Assembly: GCA_027435495.1 (NCBI GenBank) | Contig: DAHZZC010000030.1 | Span: 1 to 16,120 of the forward strand | Source: Planctomycetales bacterium | GTDB lineage: Bacteria; Planctomycetota; Planctomycetia; Isosphaerales; Isosphaeraceae | Direction of reading: 5' to 3' | Length of the DNA stretch: 16,120 nt | Shown here: positions 1-7,275 of the stretch, piece by piece | How the letters are laid out: every line of letters begins with the position of its first letter | How positions within the stretch are numbered: the first letter of the stretch is position 1 | Program-made: the position numbers and the translations under genes | The notes under the pieces: generated by a model | Told to the model about the DNA's origin: nothing | What the model saw: the letters and a program-made list of their open reading frames with translations, nothing else | Databases searched by the model: none

Positions 1-483
1 GGCGGCACCGAAGGGGCCCAGCGCATGTTCCTCGGGAGTAACTATGACTGGGGCCAAGATCTTCTCCGGCTGAAGCGGTGGTCTGACGCCCACCCGCGAA
101 TGAAGCCACTAGCCGTCGCGTTCTACGGGCCGATGATACCATCGGAGATCGGACTCGAAACCCACCTTCCGCCTGCGTCTATGTTTCGCCACTCGCACGA
201 CCTCCCCGAGGGTCTCGGCGAGTCCTTCTACCTTGCCGTCAGTTCGAACGGACTGCACGGGCTCCCCTGCCACATCGACGGGGGTACGGGGGCATGCGCC
301 GTCGGCATCTTCCGTTCACCCTTGCTACGACCGGAAAATGCCATCGCTCGTGTCGGTAGCACGATCTACGTATTTCGCGTGGGGCCCCGAGACGAGACCG
401 CGAATAACCGAAGCCTGAGCGTTGACCAATTGGACGGTTGCATCGACGAAATCCGGCCTGACGATCTGACTGGGACCCCTTGA
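1..483 (+). CDS. C-terminal part of a membrane glycosyltransferase (GT39/ArnT-like), 5' end outside window
   Basis: The frame is open from base 1 (reads GGTEGAQR before the first ATG at 25) and stops with TGA at 481-483, so the first ATG is internal and the gene starts upstream of the window. About 160 residues are visible and none is a membrane segment. The motif SNYDWGQDLLRLKRW near the start, then GESFYLAVSSNGLHG and a closing GSTIYVFRV, resemble the soluble extracytoplasmic tail of multi-pass dolichyl-phosphate-mannose-type glycosyltransferases. These use lipid-linked sugars on the outer face of the cytoplasmic membrane. The tail does not show substrate or acceptor. The family call rests on the remembered DWGQDL signature, and the catalytic N-terminal part cannot be inspected. 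A transposase relic begins about 120 bases after the stop. Confidence 0.7.
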   Translation, partial: GGTEGAQRMFLGSNYDWGQDLLRLKRWSDAHPRMKPLAVAFYGPMIPSEIGLETHLPPASMFRHSHDLPEGLGESFYLAVSSNGLHGLPCHIDGGTGACAVGIFRSPLLRPENAIARVGSTIYVFRVGPRDETANNRSLSVDQLDGCIDEIRPDDLTGTP

Positions 484-602
484 AAGAACGTAAACCGTCG
501 GCCAATTTCAGTCACCGTCGTCGGTAAGTTGTGCACCAGGGAAGTTGAAAAAGGTCGGGCGGTGTCTAGAATTGTAGTATCGTCCAGGCGCCATCCCCAC
601 TT

Positions 603-957
603 CTGTTTGGAGCACGCGCCTCGGCCCCATGGCCTACCTCTCGCGAGTCTGGTGCCTGGGAAGCCGCCCTGGCCGCCTCGGCGGTGAGCCGGACCGTCAA
701 CACGGCGTTCGTGGAACGGCACAACGGAACGGACCGCACCCGCAACGCGCGGAAGACGTATCGCTTTTCGAAGAACTGGTGGCCCCATCGAGCGGCGACC
801 TTCTTTCAGCCAGTACTGTTACCACTTCTGCTGGTCGGCGAGAACCCTCAAGGAAAAGGGGGACGAAGCTCGGACGCCAACCATGCCGGCGTAGTTGGCG
901 GATCAGGTGTGGACCCTGGCCGAGTGGCTCAAATGCCCGGCTGTTCAACGTGCGTAG
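603..957 (+). pseudogene. Decayed IS1-like transposase, C-terminal fragment with frameshift and stop
   Basis: Frame 3 reads AWEAALAASAVSRTVNTAFV then ERHNGTDRTRNARKTYRFSK, typical of the C-terminal half of an IS1-like DDE transposase. Near 811-820 the similarity moves to frame 1 (a net one-base shift) and continues as YHFCWSARTLKEKGDEARTP. It is broken by TAG at 892-894, resumes as LADQVWTLAEWLKCPAVQRA, and ends at TAG 955-957. Compared with the remembered family pattern RNARKVRKTYCFSKDW, about three residues are also missing after RNARK. The N-terminal half is not visible, and I find no terminal inverted repeats or target-site duplication. The left edge is approximate, placed where the in-frame similarity fades. 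It is inactive and marks an old insertion between the glycosyltransferase gene and the DUF1559 pair. Confidence 0.75.
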
Positions 958-998
958 GTCACACCTGAATTTCGTGGTTACTCCGAAAAGATTGAGAT

Positions 999-1913
999 TC
1001 AATAGGCATCCTCGGAGATCGACTCGCCGCCGGCGCGGGTTGCGAGGGCCCGGTAGACCGGCGCCGGGAGTCTCGACGGGAGGAAGTGGACGCTCCCATC
1101 GACGTAGAGAAACTGCGCGCCGCCGGGATGCCCCGACCCGAAGTCGTCCGACCGGGGCGGGACGGCATTCGGCCCCTCACGTTCGCCCGCCCGGCCGACC
1201 ACCAGCGCCGGCCCGCCAGCCGAGCCGGTGATGGCGCCGGTCCAGGTGGCTCGCGAGATCGAGGCATCGCGCTCGCCGACGGCGATCGTCTGGCTGGTCC
1301 CGTCCTCGACGTCGATGATCCGGACCGACCGGTTTCGGAAGAACATCCCGTCCCCGGCGGCGCAGCCCGGCGGCGGGGCCGAGGGGTCGAAGGGATAGAG
1401 GCTCGACGGGTCGCCGCTGCCGAAGCAGCCGACGTAGTTGGACGCCCCCACCTCGGCGATCGGCTCTCCGGCGATCATGCCGTCGCCCCCCGCCGCGACC
1501 GCGAAGAAGGTCCGCTGGCGCTGGCGGTCGCTCGGGCAGGTCAGAGAGTTGATCTGGGTGATCCTCGGCTTCGCGTTGGCCATCACCTCGATTGGCAGGG
1601 AGAAGTCGATCAGGCCGTAGACGGGCCGCTGCTCCATCATCGGGAGGATCATCGCGTTCCAGCCCCAGCCCGGCCCGGCATCGGCGCCCGTCCCGGGCGA
1701 CGGGAGCGAGACCCATCCCGGCGGGAAGGCGTTCGTCGCTTCGTGGTAGTTGTTCAGCGCCAGGCCGATCTGCTTGAGGTTGTTGGCGCATTGCGACCGC
1801 CGCGCGGCCTCGCGCGCTCCGTTCATCGCCGGCAAGAGCAGCGATAACAGCATCGCGATGATCGCCAGAACGACAAGCAACTCGATCAGGCTGAAGCCTC
1901 GGCGCTTGGGCAT
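999..1913 (-). CDS. DUF1559 pseudopilin-like protein (paralogue 1)
   Basis: This 304-residue protein begins with a type IV prepilin-like leader, KRRG then FSLIELLVVLAIIA. It has Gly6/Phe7 at the expected cleavage site and Glu at mature position 5, followed by one hydrophobic helix (about residues 7-29) and AREAARRSQCANNLKQIGLA. The C-terminal part carries the DUF1559 hallmark HPGGAQFLYVDGSVHFL (H-X9-DG type). The family is greatly expanded in planctomycetes; its function is not established, though the leader implies export through a type II secretion or pilus-like machinery. ATG at 1911-1913 is preceded by GGAG about eight bases upstream. The gene lies 267 bases downstream of paralogue 2 in the same direction and shares with it the blocks GSGDPSSLYP, DGTSQT and SRATWTGA, so the pair arose by tandem duplication. 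Confidence 0.93.
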   Translation of the reverse strand: MPKRRGFSLIELLVVLAIIAMLLSLLLPAMNGAREAARRSQCANNLKQIGLALNNYHEATNAFPPGWVSLPSPGTGADAGPGWGWNAMILPMMEQRPVYGLIDFSLPIEVMANAKPRITQINSLTCPSDRQRQRTFFAVAAGGDGMIAGEPIAEVGASNYVGCFGSGDPSSLYPFDPSAPPPGCAAGDGMFFRNRSVRIIDVEDGTSQTIAVGERDASISRATWTGAITGSAGGPALVVGRAGEREGPNAVPPRSDDFGSGHPGGAQFLYVDGSVHFLPSRLPAPVYRALATRAGGESISEDAY

Positions 1914-2158
1914 GGGTCAGGCTCCGGATCAGAAAGGCTCGGGGCGGGCGCCGTTGGATCGCCGACCCCTCGGCCCCGCACCATTCTACCCGGAATCCTC
2001 CGACATTTGAAAGAGAGTCTCCGGCCGGCCGGTTTGGAAGGGAGTCCGAGGAGGGTCGTCGATCGCTCGTGGCAGAGTCGATCAACCTTTCCGCACCGAC
2101 CCGCCGACGTAGGTCGGGCTTCCCAGCCTGACCCGCATGGAACAAGGGCCGTCGATCA

Positions 2159-2178
2159 CCGTCTGCCCTCGCGGACGG
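2159..2178 (-). terminator. Candidate hairpin just after paralogue 2
   Basis: Two bases past the TGA of the 2181-3146 gene, an 8-bp stem (CCGTCCGC against GCAGACGG on the minus strand, one C-A mismatch) closes a four-base GAGG loop. Its position suits transcription termination or mRNA 3'-end protection between the two DUF1559 genes. No T-tract follows, so intrinsic termination is doubtful. I see nothing else in the 267-base gap between the genes. Confidence 0.3.
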
Positions 2179-2180
2179 GG

Positions 2181-3146
<966 letters not shown>

Positions 3147-3352
3147 GGTGGAAGCTCCGGTACGGGGAATGAGGCGCGTCGGGCGCGCGGGCGCATCGCC
3201 GCCAACTTTCGATGCGAGACGGATCCTCTTCGGGAGGAATGGCGGGCGCGCCCGCAGGCCGTCGGCCGCGGGAATCGTCGGGCGAGCAGAGTGACGTCGA
3301 GAGCGGGCGCACGGTGGGTAGAATCGAATCGAATCGCGCCGTGCGCGAGACG

Positions 3353-3808
3353 TCAGCCGCGTGGAGGCCGATCGATCCGCGACGGGCTCCTCGGGGCGAC
3401 CCGACAGGAATCCGGAGGCGGGAGCAAGCTGCTGGTCGTCGTCGGCCAGCGGTCGAGTGAGAGGGTCATCGCCGCGATCCGGGCGTGAGAGCCAACCGGT
3501 GCGGCGGTGGGGAAAGCCGGATCACCGCAAGGCACCTGGCCGAGGCAGGGACCAGAGCGATCGGCCGGCTTGTCGGCGTGGGAAGGTGTGGGCGTCGGCC
3601 TCGAGACGGGGGCGTCGACCGGGATTGTCGTGGGAGTTCGGCGCGAGGACGAGCCTCCGCCGCAGCAGCACGCGGGGCCTCGGCAATGGGCGGCGCACTG
3701 GCAATCTCGGGCATGGGCCTCGGCATCGAAGACCGCCGAGACCATCGCATCGGCCCGGGCGGCGCTGGCCAGGGCCGTCGTCGCCGCGATCGCGACAACC
3801 ACCGCCAT
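3353..3808 (-). CDS. Small secreted Cys-rich protein, unknown function
   Basis: I do not recognise this family. From the ATG at 3806-3808 it gives 151 residues: a signal peptide (MAVVVAIAATTALASAARAD), then a cysteine cluster CQCAAHCRGPACCCGGG with seven Cys and a His. A Pro/Thr/Ser-rich linker follows, then GPCLGQVPCGDPAFP and a low-complexity tail with one more Cys. Third codon positions are overwhelmingly G or C, unlike the overlapping frames, which supports coding. The frame is open up to 3931, but upstream codons include AGG and AGA, which coincide with a plausible ribosome site (GAGGAG about 13 bases before this ATG). An alternative ATG lies at 3854-3856. The cluster suggests metal binding or disulphides, which is inference. 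The gene is divergent from the cobalamin-riboswitch operon, its start about 245 bases from that promoter. Confidence 0.6.
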   Translation of the reverse strand: MAVVVAIAATTALASAARADAMVSAVFDAEAHARDCQCAAHCRGPACCCGGGSSSRRTPTTIPVDAPVSRPTPTPSHADKPADRSGPCLGQVPCGDPAFPTAAPVGSHARIAAMTLSLDRWPTTTSSLLPPPDSCRVAPRSPSRIDRPPRG

Positions 3809-4053
3809 CGGCAGGGCGTCTCTCCTCGATCGGGGATGTCGGGCTCTGGAGGGCATGGTAGACGGCCGTCGCGGTGTCGAGATCCGTTGCGAACCGGCGG
3901 GCGGACCCCTCCCTGGATCGTCCGATCGCATTTATCGTCGACGCCGGCCTGCCAGATGTCAAGGGGGTGGCTCGACCCCTCGGCCCGGAGCGTCCAGCGA
4001 TCTCCATGTCGGCCGCTCGGTTCTGAAGTTCTCAAACGCTGATCGAAATATCC

Positions 4054-4083
4054 TTGACATTCACCCCATTCGGCCTCTAGAGT
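4054..4083 (+). promoter_or_regulatory. Sigma-70-type promoter for the cobalamin-riboswitch operon
   Basis: A perfect TTGACA (-35, 4054-4059) and TAGAGT (-10, 4078-4083; four of six consensus matches) are separated by 18 bases. The predicted start of transcription, about 4090, falls just before the first base-paired position of the riboswitch at 4097. The match of promoter geometry to the RNA's 5' end makes each call support the other. Confidence 0.65.
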
Positions 4084-4096
4084 AACCCGCCACACT

Positions 4097-4263
4097 CGAA
4101 AGGCGTCCGGCCGACATGGGCCGGGCAGGAAGCCGGTGAAAATCCGGCGCGGGACCGCCGCTGTAAGCGAGGAGGTCCCCGGACACGACAACCACTGCGG
4201 GCACGCCGCCCGTGGGAAGGCGTCCGGGACTGTTTGACTCGCGAGCCAGAATACGGCCTTTCG
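4097..4263 (+). promoter_or_regulatory. Cobalamin (adenosylcobalamin-type) riboswitch aptamer
   Basis: The conserved core is present: GGAAGCCGGTGAAAATCCGG (4127-4146) followed by GCGGGACCGCCGCTGTAAGC, then the B12-box-like GAGCCAGAATACGGCC at 4243-4258. The helices close well. P1 is CGAAAGGC (4097-4104) with GCCTTTCG (4256-4263), an exact 8-bp pair. P3 is GCCGG/CCGGC (4132-4136 with 4144-4148). GGGACC/GGTCCC (4151-4156 with 4174-4179) encloses the CCGCTGT loop. CCGGAC/GTCCGG (4179-4184 with 4222-4227) carries an extension stem. By the known behaviour of this class, ligand binding should repress the downstream genes. It lies 136 bases before the DUF1559 start codon, with no other gene between. 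Confidence 0.93.
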
Positions 4264-4274
4264 GGTGCGCCAGG

Positions 4275-4297
4275 GGATGCTTCGGCCTCAAGCATCC
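4275..4297 (+). promoter_or_regulatory. Hairpin downstream of the aptamer, candidate expression-platform element
   Basis: An exact 8-bp stem, GGATGCTT with AAGCATCC, closes the 7-base loop CGGCCTC, eleven bases after P1. Cobalamin riboswitches use a downstream hairpin whose loop kisses a loop inside the aptamer. The CCTC of this loop can pair with GAGG at 4169-4172, inside the P5-type loop. No T-tract follows, so it is not an intrinsic terminator, and control of translation initiation is more likely. A competing partner for the same aptamer loop is GGCGGC at 4307-4312, which can pair with GCCGCT. Confidence 0.45.
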
Positions 4298-4399
4298 GGG
4301 CAGGTCGGCGGCCGCGCGCCATTTGCGCCGCAGGTGCCACGTCGACCCTTGCCTTTCCGAGAGGTCCGTCCATACCGGCCCCGGAAAGGACTGCTCTTG

Positions 4400-5233
4400 A
4401 TGCCTCTGCCAGCCGACGCTCGCCGGGCCTTCACGCTCATCGAATTGCTGGTCGTGATCGCGATCATCGCCGTGTTGATCGCGCTTCTGCTCCCGGCCGT
4501 CCAGGCCGCCCGCGAGGCCGCCCGACGCCTGAGCTGCGTCAACAACCTCAAGCAGATCGGCCTGGCCCTCCAGAACTACCACGACGCCAACTCGACCTTC
4601 CCGGCAGGCGGCTGGATCGCTCTCCCAACGCAGCCGCGAACCGTCAACATGAACATCGGTTGGTCCGCGGTCGTTCTCCCCTGGCTGGAGCAGGCTCCGC
4701 TGTACGCTGGTTTGAACCTCTCGTTCCCCTGCAACGCCGCGGCGAACTCCACGATGGGCCACACGGTCCTGTCGATCTACCTCTGCCCCTCGGAGCCGAG
4801 GAAGTCGGACTGGGACACCTGGCCTGGCCAGGCCGTTTACGCCGACGCCGACTACGGCGGGATGTACGGACCGCGCGGGCTGGTCCCCGGCTTCACCGAC
4901 AACCCGCCCGCTGGCCCGATGATCTTCAACCAGTGCATCTCCATCGCCCAGATCCTCGACGGAACCTCAATGACCATCCAGGCCGGCGAGGACCCCGAGG
5001 CGATCAATGCCATGTGGATCAGCGGGCACAACATTTTCGACCAGTCGGCCCCGATCAACGCCCGGCCCCCCACCGAATACGGCGAGGAGCTGACCAGCCA
5101 GCATCCCGGCGGCGCCAACACGCTCTTCGCCGATGGCTCGGTCCACTTCCTCAAGAATCAGACCAACCCTTTACCCCTCTCGGCGCTCTGCACTCGGGCG
5201 CTCGGCGAGGTCGTCTCGTCAGACAGTTATTGA
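4400..5233 (+). CDS. DUF1559 pseudopilin-like protein under cobalamin riboswitch
   Basis: This 277-residue protein has the leader MPLPADARRA before FTLIELLVVIAIIAVLIALL, with mature Phe at residue 11 and Glu at mature position 5. It continues with AREAARRLSCVNNLKQIGLA and NYHDANSTFPAGG, and near the C-terminus has HPGGANTLFADGSVHFL, the DUF1559 H-X9-DG motif. The frame is open further upstream, but ATG 4400-4402 is chosen because GGAAAGGA (4383-4390) sits nine bases before it and the leader begins there; a longer start would run back into the expression platform. It lacks the GSGDPSSLYP and SRATWTGA blocks of the pair at 999-3146, so it belongs to another subgroup. It is the first gene after the B12 riboswitch and is followed 18 bases later by the PEP-CTERM gene. 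I infer that it helps deliver or display that partner. Confidence 0.93.
   Translation: MPLPADARRAFTLIELLVVIAIIAVLIALLLPAVQAAREAARRLSCVNNLKQIGLALQNYHDANSTFPAGGWIALPTQPRTVNMNIGWSAVVLPWLEQAPLYAGLNLSFPCNAAANSTMGHTVLSIYLCPSEPRKSDWDTWPGQAVYADADYGGMYGPRGLVPGFTDNPPAGPMIFNQCISIAQILDGTSMTIQAGEDPEAINAMWISGHNIFDQSAPINARPPTEYGEELTSQHPGGANTLFADGSVHFLKNQTNPLPLSALCTRALGEVVSSDSY
4439..4485 (+). repeat. 47-base exact inverted match to 3073-3119
   Basis: This is the partner copy of the DUF1559 leader-coding identity described at 3073-3119. The two copies are about 1.3 kb apart in opposite orientation, flanking the Cys-rich gene and the riboswitch. Confidence 0.9.
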
Positions 5234-5251
5234 TCGGATCTCTCCTCAGAA

Positions 5252-6130
5252 ATGGAAACCAACGTGAATCCCAACCAGTCCTCCGTCACCCGGCATGTGC
5301 TCGCCCTCGCGTTCGCCCTCGGCCTCTGCGCTCCGGCCGCTCGCGGCGGCGAGGTCGTCGTCAACTTCAACGATCTGACCTACAGCAGTCCCTATGACCC
5401 CAATCAGAACTACCCCAAGGGCCAGGCGCCTGGGACCGGCAGCTACGATGACGGTTGGGACCTCAAGGGCGGGTTCACGTCGCACGGCACCTTCTTCACC
5501 AACTCGTATGATTCAACATACGCCTCGTGGAGCGGCTGGGCCTATTCGAATGTCAACGACCCGACCACAACCGGATCAAGCCCGGACACCACCGATTATC
5601 TCCACCAGTTCGCCGCCGTCACCGGGACAGCCCCCGGCGGCTCGGGAAACTACGGGCTCGAGGCCGGCACGGGAGGCGCCATCAACCTCCTGGGAGGCTC
5701 GACGCCCCTCTCGTTTCAGGTGACGAACACGACCTACGATTACCTCTCGATGAAATATGGCGACGGATTCGCCAAGCAGTTCACGACAGGCGACTATTTT
5801 GAGCTGAAGATCTATGGATTCACGGGCCTCAATGGCACCGGTACGAAGGTGGGCGAGGTGGATTTTTACCTGGCGAACTTCACCGGCGGGAACTCGCTGC
5901 TGGTCGATACCTGGACCACGGTCAATCTGTCGTCGCTGGCCGGGGCGCAGAGCCTGACTTTCGACTACGCTTCTTCCGATGTCGGCACCTTCGGCATCAA
6001 CACGCCCGAATCCTTCGCGATGGACAACCTGACCCTGGGGACGACCTCGGTGCCCGAACCGTCGGGGCTGGTGCTCGGCCTGCTGGCCTCGACGATTGTC
6101 GCGGCGGCGGGGCGGTTTCGGCAACGGTAA
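5252..6130 (+). CDS. DUF4465-like PEP-CTERM surface protein in the cobalamin-riboswitch operon
   Basis: This 292-residue exported protein has an N-terminal signal peptide (hydrophobic LALAFALGLCAPAARGG, about residues 17-33) and a C-terminal sorting signal: VPEPSG, a hydrophobic stretch, then RFRQR. PEP-CTERM tails are recognised by an exosortase, which is not encoded in this window. The body reads like DUF4465: GGFTSHGTFFTNSYDS, YASWSGWAYSNVNDPTT, QVTNTTYDYLSMKYGD, GEVDFYLANF, LVDTWTTVNLSSL, SSDVGTFGINTPESFAMDNL. It is a beta-rich, Tyr/Trp/Asn-rich sequence. The gene starts 18 bases after the DUF1559 stop, so both are presumably on the riboswitch transcript. From memory, DUF4465 lipoproteins occur in B12-regulated loci of Bacteroidetes, so a corrinoid-binding role is a reasonable inference. 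It converges on the Ldh gene with 16 bases between stops. Confidence 0.9.
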   Translation: METNVNPNQSSVTRHVLALAFALGLCAPAARGGEVVVNFNDLTYSSPYDPNQNYPKGQAPGTGSYDDGWDLKGGFTSHGTFFTNSYDSTYASWSGWAYSNVNDPTTTGSSPDTTDYLHQFAAVTGTAPGGSGNYGLEAGTGGAINLLGGSTPLSFQVTNTTYDYLSMKYGDGFAKQFTTGDYFELKIYGFTGLNGTGTKVGEVDFYLANFTGGNSLLVDTWTTVNLSSLAGAQSLTFDYASSDVGTFGINTPESFAMDNLTLGTTSVPEPSGLVLGLLASTIVAAAGRFRQR

Positions 6131-6146
6131 GGACGGGATCGGCCGA

Positions 6147-7247
6147 TCAATCGAACGGAACGCCCGACTGCCGGGCAACCGCGCGCAGGTCGTTGACCAC
6201 GGCGGGCACGAGGGGAATCCCCGAGGCCCGCCGGGCGGCCTCGGCCTCGCGCTCGGGGTCGCCGGGGATCACGAGGCCAGGCGTGCCGGGAACCGGACGC
6301 GAGGCGCGGAAGGTTCGAATCCAGTCATCAATCTGCGACCCGAACTCGTCGGGATCGAGGAATCCGTCGATTCGGAGGGCGCCGAAGAAGTGGCCGATCC
6401 CCCGGCCGACGCTTCGTTCGGGGACGTGCTGCCGAAGGGCGAACGGCGGGGCGAATGGGCCCCAGTTCGCCCCGGTCAGTGCCCCGCAGAGGATATCGAC
6501 CATCGCCGAGAGCGCGTAGCCCTTGTGCCCGCCACGCTCGCGGTCGCCGCCAAGCGGGAGCAGGGAACCGCCGCCGACCATCGCCGTCGGGTCGGTCGTC
6601 GGCGCGCCCGAGGCATCGACGGCCCATCCTTCCGGGATCGGCTTCTGGTGTCGCATCGCGATTTCGATCTTGCCGTAGGCAACGGCGCTGGTCGCCATGT
6701 CGATCACGATCGGCGGTTCGGTTTTACCGGGGAACGCGATCGCGATCGGGTTGGTGCCGAGCATCCGCTCGGCCGACCAGACCGGTGCGACCAGCTTGCT
6801 GGCGTTGGTCATCGCCCAGCCGATCATCCCGCGGGCCAGGGCCTGCAAGGGATAATAGCCGGCGATCCCGAAATGGTTGGTGTTGCCAACACCGACCCAG
6901 CCTGAGCCGACAACGTCGGCCTTCTCCATCGCGATCGCATTGGCGGCCGGACCGACGACCAGGCCAAGGCCGTTGTCGCCGTCGACGGTCGCGGTGCCGG
7001 GAAGTTCGCGAACGACCCGGATCCGGGGCTTCGGGTTGATCCGGCCCGCGGCGAGCAGCTCATAATAGCCCTGCAACCGGGCCAGGCCATGCGAGTCGAT
7101 CCCCCGGAGGTCGCTCGCCAGCAGGACATCGGCCGCCTGCCGGGCGTCGGCCTCCGGGACCCCAGCCGACCGGAAGACCCGCTCGGTGAACTCCCGAAGA
7201 TGCTCGATCGGATAGATCTGCGCCTCGGACGGGTCGGACATCGTCAT
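6147..7247 (-). CDS. Ldh/malate dehydrogenase family 2-hydroxyacid oxidoreductase (Ldh_2)
   Basis: The 366-residue length is typical for the malate/L-lactate dehydrogenase (Ldh_2) family, cytosolic NAD(P)-dependent enzymes unrelated to classical Rossmann lactate dehydrogenases. Family motifs visible in order are LRGIDSHGLARLQGYYELL with the catalytic-type His, GRINPKP, GNTNHFGIAGYYPLQALARG, LGTNPIAIAFPG, VIDMATSAVAYGKIE and GGHKGYALSAMVDIL. ATG 7245-7247 has GGAGGA five bases upstream; a second ATG two codons later would also fit. It starts 28 bases after lhgO stops and is probably co-transcribed with it. Substrates in this family vary (malate, lactate, ureidoglycolate, diketogulonate and others), and the sequence alone does not decide. 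The neighbour points to a 2-hydroxy-dicarboxylate. Confidence 0.92.
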   Translation of the reverse strand: MTMSDPSEAQIYPIEHLREFTERVFRSAGVPEADARQAADVLLASDLRGIDSHGLARLQGYYELLAAGRINPKPRIRVVRELPGTATVDGDNGLGLVVGPAANAIAMEKADVVGSGWVGVGNTNHFGIAGYYPLQALARGMIGWAMTNASKLVAPVWSAERMLGTNPIAIAFPGKTEPPIVIDMATSAVAYGKIEIAMRHQKPIPEGWAVDASGAPTTDPTAMVGGGSLLPLGGDRERGGHKGYALSAMVDILCGALTGANWGPFAPPFALRQHVPERSVGRGIGHFFGALRIDGFLDPDEFGSQIDDWIRTFRASRPVPGTPGLVIPGDPEREAEAARRASGIPLVPAVVNDLRAVARQSGVPFD

Positions 7248-7275
7248 GGGCCTCCTCCGGGGCGCTCGGACTCGT

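Noticed and set aside
3321..3335. Three tandem GAATC units as a regulatory repeat
   Set aside because: It is only 15 bases long, and nothing ties it to a promoter or operator with confidence.
3466..4191. Long minus-strand frame overlapping the riboswitch and the Cys-rich gene
   Set aside because: It crosses the riboswitch and promoter, has no recognisable domain, and its codon pattern is worse than that of the overlapping 3353-3808 frame.
4265..4399. Upstream extension of the DUF1559 open frame back to a GTG at 4265
   Set aside because: It would begin two bases after the riboswitch and translate the expression platform. A good ribosome site (GGAAAGGA) precedes the ATG at 4400, where the prepilin leader starts.
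6137..6148. Perfect 12-base palindrome GATCGGCCGATC between convergent genes as a bidirectional terminator
   Set aside because: It has no loop or T-tract and overlaps the stop codon of the Ldh gene. Such palindromes of GATC and GGCC are common in this base composition.
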